In this document: positions 1 through 6,230 of the stretch, piece after piece | Layout of the letters: each line of letters begins with the position of its first letter | How positions within the stretch are numbered: position 1 is the first letter of the stretch | NCBI GenBank assembly: GCA_964639525.1 | Contig: CAZXDS010000046.1 | Coordinates: 1 to 18,926, forward strand | Source: CAZXDS01 sp964639525 | Lineage (GTDB): Bacteria > Bacteroidota > Ignavibacteria > Ignavibacteriales > Melioribacteraceae | Reading direction: 5' to 3' | Length of the DNA: 18,926 nucleotides | Made by a program: the position numbers and the translations under genes | Notes under the pieces: model-generated | The model's database searches: none | The model's input: the letters and a program-made list of their open reading frames with translations, nothing else | Told to the model about the DNA's origin: nothing

Positions 1-1
1 A

Positions 2-106
2 TTAAGCTCCGGTAAATTGAAAAACATTGCCGAGCGTTCAGGAAGAGCACAAGACAAAGATGACGGAGGAGGACTGGAAACGCTCCGCCGTGGCGGATAT
101 ATGTAA
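2..106 (+). CDS. cysD: Sulfate adenylyltransferase subunit 2 (CysD), C-terminal end only
   Basis: The window starts inside this gene, so only the last 34 codons and the TAA at 104-106 are visible. The frame beginning at base 2 reads through to a tail containing ERSGRAQDKD and ending RRGGYM. This matches the conserved CysD ending, in which an ERxGRxxDxD stretch is followed by a basic segment and a terminal G-Y-aromatic or hydrophobic residue. CysD is the PP-loop ATP pyrophosphatase subunit of ATP sulfurylase and forms adenosine 5'-phosphosulfate from ATP and sulfate, driven by the GTPase CysN. The CysN-type gene at 711 supports the call. In most genomes cysD and cysN are adjacent; here a GxxExxY gene with flanking repeats separates them. 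The catalytic part lies outside the window and cannot be checked. Confidence 0.85.
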   Translation, partial: LSSGKLKNIAERSGRAQDKDDGGGLETLRRGGYM

Positions 107-116
107 ATCAAAAACA

Positions 117-210
117 ACTTTGAGAAACTTTGTGAAAACCTTGGTGCAACTTTGTGGTATATCTTTTCGGGTTTCACAAAGTATCGCAAAGGAAAACACG
201 AAGTATCACG
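117..210. repeat. 11-bp-periodic hairpin repeat, left flank of the GxxExxY gene
   Basis: The left half contains units starting at about 117, 127, 138 and 149 that follow the pattern ACTTTGTGnnn, spaced 10 or 11 bp apart. The right half (172-210) carries the same units on the other strand (CACAAAGT, GCAAAGG, CACGAAG), so the whole stretch can fold into a long imperfect hairpin with a loop near 160-171. A closely related copy lies on the other side of the neighbouring gene at 589-671. The 18 bases at 117-134 match 589-606 at 17 positions. A TTG-initiated reading frame through this stretch is judged spurious. Confidence 0.8.
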
Positions 211-223
211 ATGAGAGTGAATT

Positions 224-595
224 ATGAACGAAAATGAAATAAGTAGAATAATACTTGATTGTGCATTTAAAGTTCACACAGCATTAGGTCCCGGATTACT
301 TGAAAGTGCATATCAGGAATGTTTAAATTACGAATTAAAGAAGTGCGGATTAAAAGTAGAAAAAGAAAAACCTCTACCTCTTGTTTATAAAGAAGTAAAA
401 TTGGAATATGGATATAGAATTGATTTGCTGGTTGAAAATAAAGTTGTAATAGAGCTTAAAACAGTGGAAAACTTTACAGATGTACATATTGCACAAACGT
501 TAACTTATATGAAATTATCTAACTGTAAATTAGGACTATTACTAAATTTTTATACTAAATCATTAAAAAACGGAATTAAACGTTTAATACTTTGA
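224..595 (+). CDS. GxxExxY-family protein, PD-(D/E)xK nuclease-like fold
   Basis: This 123-residue protein carries the family signature as GLLESAY (G24, E27, Y30). It is followed by a core resembling a PD-(D/E)xK nuclease: D67 in RIDLLV, then E77 and K79 in IELK, and a hydrophobic LGLLLNF strand near residues 103-109. The length of about 125 residues is normal for the family. Its biochemical role is not established; these small proteins often occur in several copies per genome. The gene sits between cysD and cysN, with which it has no obvious functional link. It is bracketed by two related hairpin repeats, and its stop codon lies inside the first unit of the right-hand repeat. This suggests that gene and repeats form one inserted unit. 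No Shine-Dalgarno site is clear before ATG 224. Nuclease activity is an inference from fold residues only. Confidence 0.85.
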   Translation: MNENEISRIILDCAFKVHTALGPGLLESAYQECLNYELKKCGLKVEKEKPLPLVYKEVKLEYGYRIDLLVENKVVIELKTVENFTDVHIAQTLTYMKLSNCKLGLLLNFYTKSLKNGIKRLIL

Positions 596-671
596 GAGAC
601 TTTGTGTAGAACTTTGTGTGACTTCGTGATATGTTTTTTTTGTTTCACAAGGTTACGCAAAGTAACACAAA
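589..671. repeat. 11-bp-periodic hairpin repeat, right flank of the GxxExxY gene
   Basis: Units ACTTTGAGAG, ACTTTGTGTAGA, ACTTTGTGTG and ACTTCGTGATA run from 589 to 631. A T-rich loop follows, then inverted units (TTTCACAAGG, ACGCAAAGT, AACACAAA) from 643 to about 671. The arrangement mirrors the repeat at 117-210, giving a direct repeat of two hairpins around the gene. The first unit contains the TGA stop of the gene. The hairpin with its T8 loop could also affect transcription into cysN, but it is not a classical terminator because the T-run is in the loop rather than after the stem. Confidence 0.8.
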
Positions 672-710
672 TTGACTCTTAATTATTATTTGAAGGAAAA
701 ACTTAAATAA

Positions 711-2615
711 ATGAAAAATATTCTCAAGCGTACACAAATGAACATCGTCATCGCCGGACACGTTGATCACGGTAAAAGTACGGTTATCGGACGATTATTG
801 GCGGATACCAACTCTCTGCCGGAAGGAAAGTTGGAGTTTGTAAAACAACAGTGCGAACTGAACGCTAGACCCTTTGAATACGCTTTTTTACTCGATGCGC
901 TTAAGGACGAGCAAGCGCAGGGAATTACAATCGATTCCGCGCGTGTCTTCTTTAAATCGGAAAAAAGAGATTACATAATTATTGATGCACCGGGGCATAT
1001 TGAATTTCTGAAGAATATGGTTTCCGGAGCCGCGAGAGCCGAAGCCGCTTTACTGGTTATTGACGCTAACGAAGGAGTGCAAGAAAATTCAAGACGGCAC
1101 GGTTATATGCTTTCTATGCTTGGAATAAAACAGATCGCAATTCTTGTGAATAAAATGGATTTGGTTAACTATTCTCAAAAAGTATTTGATGAAATAGTAA
1201 AAGAATACTCGAAATTTTTATATTCAATAGGCGTTACAGCGCGAACGTTTCTTCCCGTAAGCGGACGCGAAGGAGACGGGATCGCTAAGTTGACAGAAAA
1301 TATTTCGTGGTTTAACGGAGAAACGGTTTTAGAAGTTCTCGATAATTTTGAAAAAGAAAAACCTTCAACCCATAAAGCGTTTAGAATGCCGGTTCAAGCA
1401 GTATATAAATTTACAAATATGGGCGACAGCAGACGCATTGTAGCCGGAACCGTGGAAACCGGTTCGTTAAAAATCGGCGATGAAGTTCTATTTTATCCTT
1501 CAGGTAAAAAAAGTCGCGTAAAAACAATAGAGTATTTTACCGGCGGTAACGACTCGGTAAATAGACCGAATTCGGTTTCAGTAGGCGAAGCGGCAGGCTT
1601 TACCTTGGAAGAACAAATCTATATCGCGCGCGGAGAAATTGCTGTAAAAGGGAGAGAATTAAAACCGGAAGTCGGCAAAAAAATCAGAGCAAATCTGTTT
1701 TGGTTGGGTCGTAAACCGTTGCTGCCCGAAAAAGACTATTTCTTAAAACTGGGTGCTGCGAAAGTAGGGTGTAAATTAGTTGAAATTCATAAAGTGTTAA
1801 ACGCTTCGAATCTCGATTCAAACGAAAAACAAAATTTTGTCGGGAGACACGAAGTTGCTGAAGTAACGCTTCAACTAAACAGAGCGATAGCTTTTGATAA
1901 AGCTGAAAACAATGCTGCAACTAGTCGTTTTGTTATTATTGACGAATACGAAATAGCCGGCGGCGGAATAATTACTGAAACCGTATTGGATAAGTATAGT
2001 GCCATTAGGGATAATGTAATTGTAAGAAATTATAAATGGGAAAAATCAATAATCCCGCCTGAGCGAAGGGCGGAAAAATATAATCAAAAATCAGCTTTGA
2101 TTTTAATTACCGGCGCCCGAAACGCCGGCAAAAAGGAAATAGCGAAAAAACTTGAAGAAAAGCTCTTTGAAGACGGTAAAATTGTTTATTTCCTTGGAAT
2201 AGGAAACGTGAAATACGGAATAGATTCGGATATTACTTTAAAAAAAGAAGCAAAAGGAAAGCCTGTCTCGGTGAAGCCTGTTTCAATTGGCGAAAATGGA
2301 CCTGTCGCGGCGAAGCCTGATTTTGATAGCGAAGCCGGAAAGGAACACTTACGCAGACTAGCTGAAGTAGCCCATATTTTACTCGATACCGGAACAATAT
2401 TAATTGTAACCGCACGCGAGTTAACGCAAGATAATTTGGAAATAATCAAAACAATAGTAAATCCTGAAAAAATCGAAACCGTTTGGGTTGGAGAAGATAT
2501 AACAACAGATATTGCATTAGATATACGAGTGCCTGGTAAGATTGATGTTACTGAATCGGTTAACATATTGAAAAACAGATTGTATGAGAAGGGAGTTATT
2601 TTTAGACCTTGGTAA
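711..2615 (+). CDS. cysN: Sulfate adenylyltransferase subunit 1-like GTPase fused to an APS-kinase-like domain
   Basis: The 634-residue protein has an EF-Tu-type GTPase domain: P-loop GHVDHGKST (16-24), switch region GITID (71-75), DAPGH (92-96) and NKMD (147-150). Two beta-barrel domains follow, to about residue 430. In ATP sulfurylase this subunit couples GTP hydrolysis to APS formation by CysD. The last 190 residues resemble APS kinase (CysC), but its hallmarks are altered. The P-loop position reads GARNAGKK (468-475), lacking the S/T after GK, and the usual DGDNVR-type motif reads GIGNVK. Kinase activity is therefore doubtful. A 37-residue linker at 508-544 replaces the 9 residues of the downstream domain copy and holds repeated K-P-V/A motifs. 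ATG 711 follows an AAGGA sequence at 693-697; M10 is an alternative start. The GHVDHGKST and DAPGH motifs are more like EF-1A than classical proteobacterial CysN. Confidence 0.85.
   Translation: MKNILKRTQMNIVIAGHVDHGKSTVIGRLLADTNSLPEGKLEFVKQQCELNARPFEYAFLLDALKDEQAQGITIDSARVFFKSEKRDYIIIDAPGHIEFLKNMVSGAARAEAALLVIDANEGVQENSRRHGYMLSMLGIKQIAILVNKMDLVNYSQKVFDEIVKEYSKFLYSIGVTARTFLPVSGREGDGIAKLTENISWFNGETVLEVLDNFEKEKPSTHKAFRMPVQAVYKFTNMGDSRRIVAGTVETGSLKIGDEVLFYPSGKKSRVKTIEYFTGGNDSVNRPNSVSVGEAAGFTLEEQIYIARGEIAVKGRELKPEVGKKIRANLFWLGRKPLLPEKDYFLKLGAAKVGCKLVEIHKVLNASNLDSNEKQNFVGRHEVAEVTLQLNRAIAFDKAENNAATSRFVIIDEYEIAGGGIITETVLDKYSAIRDNVIVRNYKWEKSIIPPERRAEKYNQKSALILITGARNAGKKEIAKKLEEKLFEDGKIVYFLGIGNVKYGIDSDITLKKEAKGKPVSVKPVSIGENGPVAAKPDFDSEAGKEHLRRLAEVAHILLDTGTILIVTARELTQDNLEIIKTIVNPEKIETVWVGEDITTDIALDIRVPGKIDVTESVNILKNRLYEKGVIFRPW
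2259..2330. repeat. Short GC-richer repeat expanded inside the cysN APS-kinase-like domain
   Basis: The bases here repeat variants of GCCTGTCTCGGTGAAGCCTG: GCCTGT, GCCTGT and ACCTGT cores alternate with GTGAAGCCTG and GCGAAGCCTG. The encoded stretch is K-P-V-S-V-K-P-V-S, then G-P-V-A-A-K-P. The paralogous domain at 4536-5099 lacks it: between the shared GIDSD and EHLRR motifs there are 9 residues there against 37 here. The simplest reading is an in-frame repeat insertion into a surface loop. Confidence 0.6.
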
Positions 2616-2779
2616 TAGAATGCTGGAAAGTAATAAAAAATTATTGGAATTTTGGAAGTATGAAATAGTGATTTAACAAATGTATGTAGAAGAAAAGAGA
2701 TAATACCAATTCTACTTTAGCTGTAATATAGATGTTGAGGAATCAATAAATATTTTTTAAAATAGGTTTTACAAAAAAG

Positions 2780-3000
2780 GGCTAAGTTCTAATTACAGCA
2801 GCATTAATTAAATCGCAATGTTATCAACAGATAAATAAAACCAAAGAAACTGTCATTTCGAACCCTTTTCTTGGGTGAGAAATCTTGTTACAAGTAGAAG
2901 ATTTCTCAATCGCTCAAAAGCAAGCTCATTTCGAAATGACATTGAAATTATGCTTTGGAAAAATCCCAGTATAATTTGCTGTCATAATTAGAACTCAGCC
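2780..3000. mobile_element. MITE-like element with terminal inverted repeats
   Basis: The left end GGCTAAGTTCTAATTA (2780-2795) matches the reverse complement of the right end (2985-3000) at 15 of 16 positions, and the similarity extends inward to a CAGCA motif after a two-base gap. CAAAAAAG occurs immediately outside both ends (2772-2779 and 3001-3008), as expected for an 8-bp target-site duplication. A 17-bp inverted repeat with a 6-bp AAAAAA duplication is an alternative parse. The insert splits a recognisable coding remnant, which supports real insertion. There is no ORF, so it would be non-autonomous. Its centre holds another palindrome (2851-2941). Confidence 0.7.
2851..2941. repeat. 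Nested palindrome (REP-like) inside the MITE-like element
   Basis: TGTCATTTCGAA at 2851-2862 is the exact reverse complement of TTCGAAATGACA at 2930-2941. Further in, TGAGAAATCTT (2876-2886) pairs exactly with AAGATTTCTCA (2898-2908). The result is a two-part hairpin with no coding potential. Repeats beginning GTCATTTCGA are a familiar intergenic type in Bacteroidota-like genomes (from memory, not searched). Confidence 0.75.
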
Positions 3001-3144
3001 CAAAAAAGTAATTGTTCTCAGACAATGGTTGAAACAATTGCGGCTAACTTGCACCGAAGATGAGGATTTTCCAATTATCCTTAACTTTAATATTTGTTAA
3101 AAAAACTTTGTAAAAAAAGCGTTACTCTTGTTTTAAAACTTACA

Positions 3145-4515
3145 ATGACTAAAACAGAAATAAAAAAAATATTAGAGACTGGTGAAACTGAACAAACTGA
3201 GTTTAAACTTAATTTTGGTAGCTCTGTTATAATTTCACTAAATGCTTTTGCAAATGCAAAAGGTGGGAAGGTTATATTAGGTGTTGAAGATACTGGAAAT
3301 ATACATGGTATTGAATTTAACAATGAGACAATTCAGAACTGGATAAATGAAGTTAAAAATAAAACAAATCCTTCAATAGTTCCGAATGTAGAAGTTGTTG
3401 AAATAGAAAAAAAAACAATTGTTCTTTTTGAGATTGAAGAATATCCTATAAAACCAGTATCTATTAAAGGTCGATATTACAAACGAGTAAAAAACTCTAA
3501 TCACCAAATGTCAATTACTGAAATTGCAGATGAACATTTAAAAACTGTTAACTCAAGTTGGGATTTTTATCCAGACACAAGCCATACATTAGCAAATATT
3601 TCCATTGAAAAAATTAAAAAGTATATAAAAGAATTTGAAAAGTGGAATAATACTGAGGTTGTTTTTGAACCATTTGAGTTTTTATCAAAAAAAGAAATTC
3701 TAAAAAATAATAAACTGACTTTTGGGGCATATTTACTATTTGCAAAAGAACTTTGCATTATTAGTGATGTGCAAATTGGGCGGTTTAAAAGTGAGACCAA
3801 AATTATTGATAGTATTTCGTTAAGCACAGATATTTTAACTGAACTTGATGAAATAATGGCTTTTATAAGAAAGCACCTAATGGTTGAATTTATTATTACA
3901 GGAAAGCCACAGAGGGAAGAACGTTTTGATTATCCTGAAGAAGCGATAAGAGAAATTGTTATCAATATGCTTATTCATCGTGACTATAGAGAAAGTAGTG
4001 GCAGTATTATTAAAATATTTGATGATAGAATTGAGTTTTATAATCCAGGTGGTCTTTATGGAAATCTTACTATAGAAGAATTGTTATCTCTAAATTACAA
4101 ATCTCAAGTAAGGAACAAACTAATTGCCAATACTTTTAAGGACATTGGTAAAATTGAAAAATATGGTACTGGAATGAAACGTATCTTTTCAATTTGTGAT
4201 GGGTATGGCGTTATTCCACCAAGATTTAATAATTTAGGAAATGGGTTTGAGGTTGTGCTTTTTAAGGAGAAGTTGAAAGATAATGCCACTGTAAGTGCCA
4301 CTGTAAATGCCACTGTAAATGCCACTGTAAGTGATAGACAAAAGCAAATAATAGGAAAGATTGCTAATTATAAAAACATTACAATTAATCAATTAGCGGA
4401 GTTTTGTGATGTTAGTAGAGATACAATAATAAGAGATATTAAAAAACTTAAAGAATTAAAGATTATTGAGCGTATTGGTTCAGATAAAACGGGCTATTGG
4501 GAGATTTTGGAGTAA
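3145..4515 (+). CDS. AlbA_2 (Schlafen-type) domain, ATPase and winged-helix transcriptional regulator-like protein
   Basis: The 456-residue product starts with an AlbA_2 domain (about 1-120): TEQTEFKLNF, then LNAFANAKGGKVILGVEDTG. A middle section carries a GHKL-like ATP-binding domain with AIREIVINMLIHRDY, FYNPGGL and KYGTGMKRI motifs. The C-terminus is a helix-turn-helix (QLAEFCDVSRDTIIRDIKKL). Such proteins are usually annotated as putative transcriptional regulators or ATP-binding proteins and are common in mobile and defence-linked regions; the precise role is unknown. A linker made of four 12-bp units encodes repeated A-T-V-S/N. ATG 3145 is preferred because the conserved domain begins right after it; an in-frame TTG at 3094 would add 17 unlikely residues. 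The gene lies between two copies of the cysN 3' end, with no link to sulfate metabolism, so it looks like cargo. Confidence 0.85.
   Translation: MTKTEIKKILETGETEQTEFKLNFGSSVIISLNAFANAKGGKVILGVEDTGNIHGIEFNNETIQNWINEVKNKTNPSIVPNVEVVEIEKKTIVLFEIEEYPIKPVSIKGRYYKRVKNSNHQMSITEIADEHLKTVNSSWDFYPDTSHTLANISIEKIKKYIKEFEKWNNTEVVFEPFEFLSKKEILKNNKLTFGAYLLFAKELCIISDVQIGRFKSETKIIDSISLSTDILTELDEIMAFIRKHLMVEFIITGKPQREERFDYPEEAIREIVINMLIHRDYRESSGSIIKIFDDRIEFYNPGGLYGNLTIEELLSLNYKSQVRNKLIANTFKDIGKIEKYGTGMKRIFSICDGYGVIPPRFNNLGNGFEVVLFKEKLKDNATVSATVNATVNATVSDRQKQIIGKIANYKNITINQLAEFCDVSRDTIIRDIKKLKELKIIERIGSDKTGYWEILE
4285..4332 (+). repeat. Four tandem 12-bp repeats in the regulator gene
   Basis: GCCACTGTAAGT, GCCACTGTAAAT, GCCACTGTAAAT and GCCACTGTAAGT lie head to tail and encode A-T-V-S/N four times, in the linker between the ATPase and the winged helix. 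Units of 12 bp keep the frame when gained or lost, so linker length can vary without breaking the protein. Confidence 0.9.
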
Positions 4516-4535
4516 TTTGTGAATATGAGTTCTGA

Positions 4536-5099
4536 ATGATACAAGACGTATTTGAAGATAAACAATCTCATATACGTGACAACGTTATTATAAGGAACTA
4601 TAAATGGGCTAAAAGCATTATTTCTCCTGAGAAAAGAGCGATGAAATATAGCCGGAAATCTGCCATGCTGATAGTCACCGGATCAAATAATGTTGGTAAA
4701 AAAGAAGTAGCAAAAGCTCTGGAATCAAAACTTTTTGAAGACGGAAAAATAGTTTACTTCCTTGGTATCGGTAATGTTAAATATGGGATTGACAGTGATT
4801 TGAAAAATGGAGATAGTAAGAGCGGGGAACACCTACGAAGATTAGCGGAAGTTGCTCATATATTACTTGATTCCGGAGCAATTTTAATTGTTACAGCACG
4901 AGAACTTAAGCAAGATGATTTGGAAATAATCAAAACAATAGTAAACCCTGAAAAAATTGAAACCGTTTGGGTTGGAGAAGATTTAATGACCGACATTGCC
5001 ATAGACTTGCGCGTTCCGGGTAAGATTGATATAAAAGAATCTGTAAATATGCTCAAAAATCGTCTGTACGAAAAAGGTGTAATTTTTAGGCCGTGGTGA
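4536..5099 (+). CDS. Free-standing APS-kinase-like domain, paralogue of the cysN C-terminus
   Basis: The 187 residues align along their whole length with the C-terminal domain of the protein at 711-2615, from the IRDNVIVRNYKW region to the shared ending GVIFRPW. The degenerate P-loop reads GSNNVGKK and the nucleotide-site motif again reads GIGNVKYG, so classical APS kinase catalysis is doubtful. The TARELxQDDLEIIK stretch is conserved. The frame starts at ATG 4536, where homology to the fusion begins, so the domain stands alone. The reading frame is intact while synonymous positions differ widely, which suggests it was under selection. One 72-bp stretch (4911-4982) is nearly identical to cysN bases 2427-2498, however. 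It begins 20 bp after the regulator gene and has no clear ribosome binding site. It could be functional or a young pseudogene. Confidence 0.7.
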   Translation: MIQDVFEDKQSHIRDNVIIRNYKWAKSIISPEKRAMKYSRKSAMLIVTGSNNVGKKEVAKALESKLFEDGKIVYFLGIGNVKYGIDSDLKNGDSKSGEHLRRLAEVAHILLDSGAILIVTARELKQDDLEIIKTIVNPEKIETVWVGEDLMTDIAIDLRVPGKIDIKESVNMLKNRLYEKGVIFRPW

Positions 5100-5190
5100 A
5101 AGGAAAAGGTGAATAGGGTAAAAGGTGATAAGGATAAAAGGTTTTAAGAAATTGGATGGTTTGGAGATTAAAGATTTAAATTTTTTCAAT

Positions 5191-5235
5191 TTTGACTTTC
5201 GACTTTTTACTTTCGACTTTCGACTTTTTACTTTT
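5191..5235. repeat. Low-complexity GACTTTC/GACTTTTTAC tract
   Basis: Alternating GACTTTC and GACTTTTTACTTTC units run from 5191 to 5235. They end ten bases before the beginning of the last cysN tail copy. The tract lies in the 399-bp stretch between 5099 and 5499, which otherwise holds only AAAGGTGAATA-type repeats (about 5100-5142), the cysN tail copy and AT-rich DNA. Confidence 0.75.
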
Positions 5236-5244
5236 GAATTGTAA

Positions 5245-5385
5245 GAAACCGTTTGGGTTGGAGAAGATTTAACCACAGATATCGCTCTGGATTTGCGCGT
5301 CCCCGGAAAAATCGATATTGAAGAATCAGTGAATATGCTGAAAAACCGCCTTTACGAAATGGGAGTTATTTTTAGACCTTGGTGA
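5245..5385 (+). pseudogene. 46-codon tail fragment of the cysN APS-kinase-like domain
   Basis: An open stretch with no start codon encodes ETVWVGEDLTTDIALDLR through to the shared ending GVIFRPW, followed by TGA. It aligns with the ends of both the cysN product and the free-standing domain. A stop codon (TAA 5242-5244) precedes it directly. Homology begins abruptly at 5245; the first 24 bases are identical to 2475-2498 and 4959-4982, while the rest has diverged from both. After the stop, 15 bases (5400-5414) are identical to the sequence after the previous copy (5128-5142). It is a truncated relic of a third intact paralogue. Confidence 0.8.
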
Positions 5386-5498
5386 AAAAAGAAAAGGGAA
5401 TAAGGATAAAAGGTATATGAAAATATGATTGCTTCTAATGCTATAAAATTTATAGTAAATTTCTTTATTCCCACATTTAGTTATTTTATTGATTTTTT

Positions 5499-6161
5499 AT
5501 GATGAAAAATCTAAAAGCAGAAATTATTAGATTAAAAAACAAATATTATAATACACTTTGGTATCAAAAAAAGTGGGCAAAGAGAACTATTGAAAAAAAT
5601 TCATTGGAATATTCATATGTGTGGGGAAACCCGGATACCAGTAATGGAGATTTGGGTAATTATTTAAAGATTAAAAGTGAATATCTTATTCCGAACGTAA
5701 AAGACAAAGTAGTTCTTGAATTAGGTTGTCTAGACGGAAAATGGTCGCAATTTATCGTTCCTATTGCAAGAAAAACTATCTTAGTAGATCTTGATAAATC
5801 TATTATCCCTTTATTGACGAAACGTTTAGGCGGTTCGAATTTTGATTTTTACGAAACAAAGGGGTATGAACTGAAAGGAATTAATAATAATTCTGTTGAT
5901 TTTATATTTTCAATGGATACTCTGGTAAGAGTAAAAAAAAGTTTTATTAAAAAGTATTTTATTGAATTCAGCAGAGTATTAAAAAAAGAAGGTAAACTAT
6001 TAATTCATCTCCCTTGTAACAAATCAAAAATTTCAAGAGAAAGAGGATTTACCGATATATCGGAAGAAGAAATTATTGATTTAATCGGTGATACTTTTTC
6101 AGACAAAGTGGTTTTGGATTTTGATACTATAAAGCATGGAGTATTACTAGTTAATAAATAA
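5499..6161 (+). CDS. Class I SAM-dependent methyltransferase
   Basis: The 220-residue protein contains the Methyltransf_11-type order of motifs: VVLELGCLDGKW (SAM-binding loop), ILVDLDKSI (acidic residue for the ribose), DFIFSMDTLVRV (motif IV position) and FSRVLKKEGKLLIHLPC. The N-terminal 65 residues are basic and lack a recognised domain. It transfers a methyl group from S-adenosylmethionine, but the acceptor cannot be read from sequence. As the first gene of the glycan locus it may methylate a sugar of the surface polymer or cap it; this is inferred from position alone. Translation could begin at either of two consecutive ATG codons, and no Shine-Dalgarno site is visible. A 69-bp gap precedes the next gene. 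Confidence 0.8.
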   Translation: MMKNLKAEIIRLKNKYYNTLWYQKKWAKRTIEKNSLEYSYVWGNPDTSNGDLGNYLKIKSEYLIPNVKDKVVLELGCLDGKWSQFIVPIARKTILVDLDKSIIPLLTKRLGGSNFDFYETKGYELKGINNNSVDFIFSMDTLVRVKKSFIKKYFIEFSRVLKKEGKLLIHLPCNKSKISRERGFTDISEEEIIDLIGDTFSDKVVLDFDTIKHGVLLVNK

Positions 6162-6230
6162 CAATGTTTTTTTTACAAGTATGATAATATAGAATAACGT
6201 TTTGAGAACAATTTTAGATGTATTTTTAAA

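Larger units (their letters stand above)
2686..3031 (+). pseudogene. Decayed remnant of the cysN 3' end, interrupted by a MITE-like element
   Basis: Translation around 2728-2778 gives IDVEESINIF, a stop, then NRFYKK. This corresponds to IDVTESVNILKNRLYEK at the end of the cysN product. After the inserted element (2780-3000), the bases at 3009-3031 resemble the final coding stretch for VIFRPW, including an AGAC core and TGG at the right distance. The upstream limit near 2686 is vague because similarity fades. Stop codons and indels show it is not coding. It is one of four copies of this 3' end in the window. Confidence 0.6.

Noticed and set aside
27..227. 66-codon open frame from TTG 27 before the GxxExxY gene
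   Set aside because: It overlaps the true CysD tail in another frame and then translates the hairpin repeat. No ribosome binding site or domain is visible; an ordinary by-product of repeat sequence.
117..671. CRISPR array reading of the repeated ACTTTGTG units
   Set aside because: Units are 10-11 bp, degenerate, without spacers, and switch strand to form hairpins. There is no leader or cas gene.
1684..2566. Several minus-strand open frames across cysN
   Set aside because: They lie opposite a clearly conserved gene, have no family motifs, and are shadow frames. The same applies to minus-strand frames at 3087-3827, 4104-4325, 4856-5276, 6507-6758, 9206-9562, 16331-16618 and 16856-17350.
3094..3144. 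TTG 3094 as the start of the AlbA_2 regulator
   Set aside because: The extra 17 residues are low-complexity and lysine-rich, lie before the conserved domain, and ATG 3145 fits the family start better.
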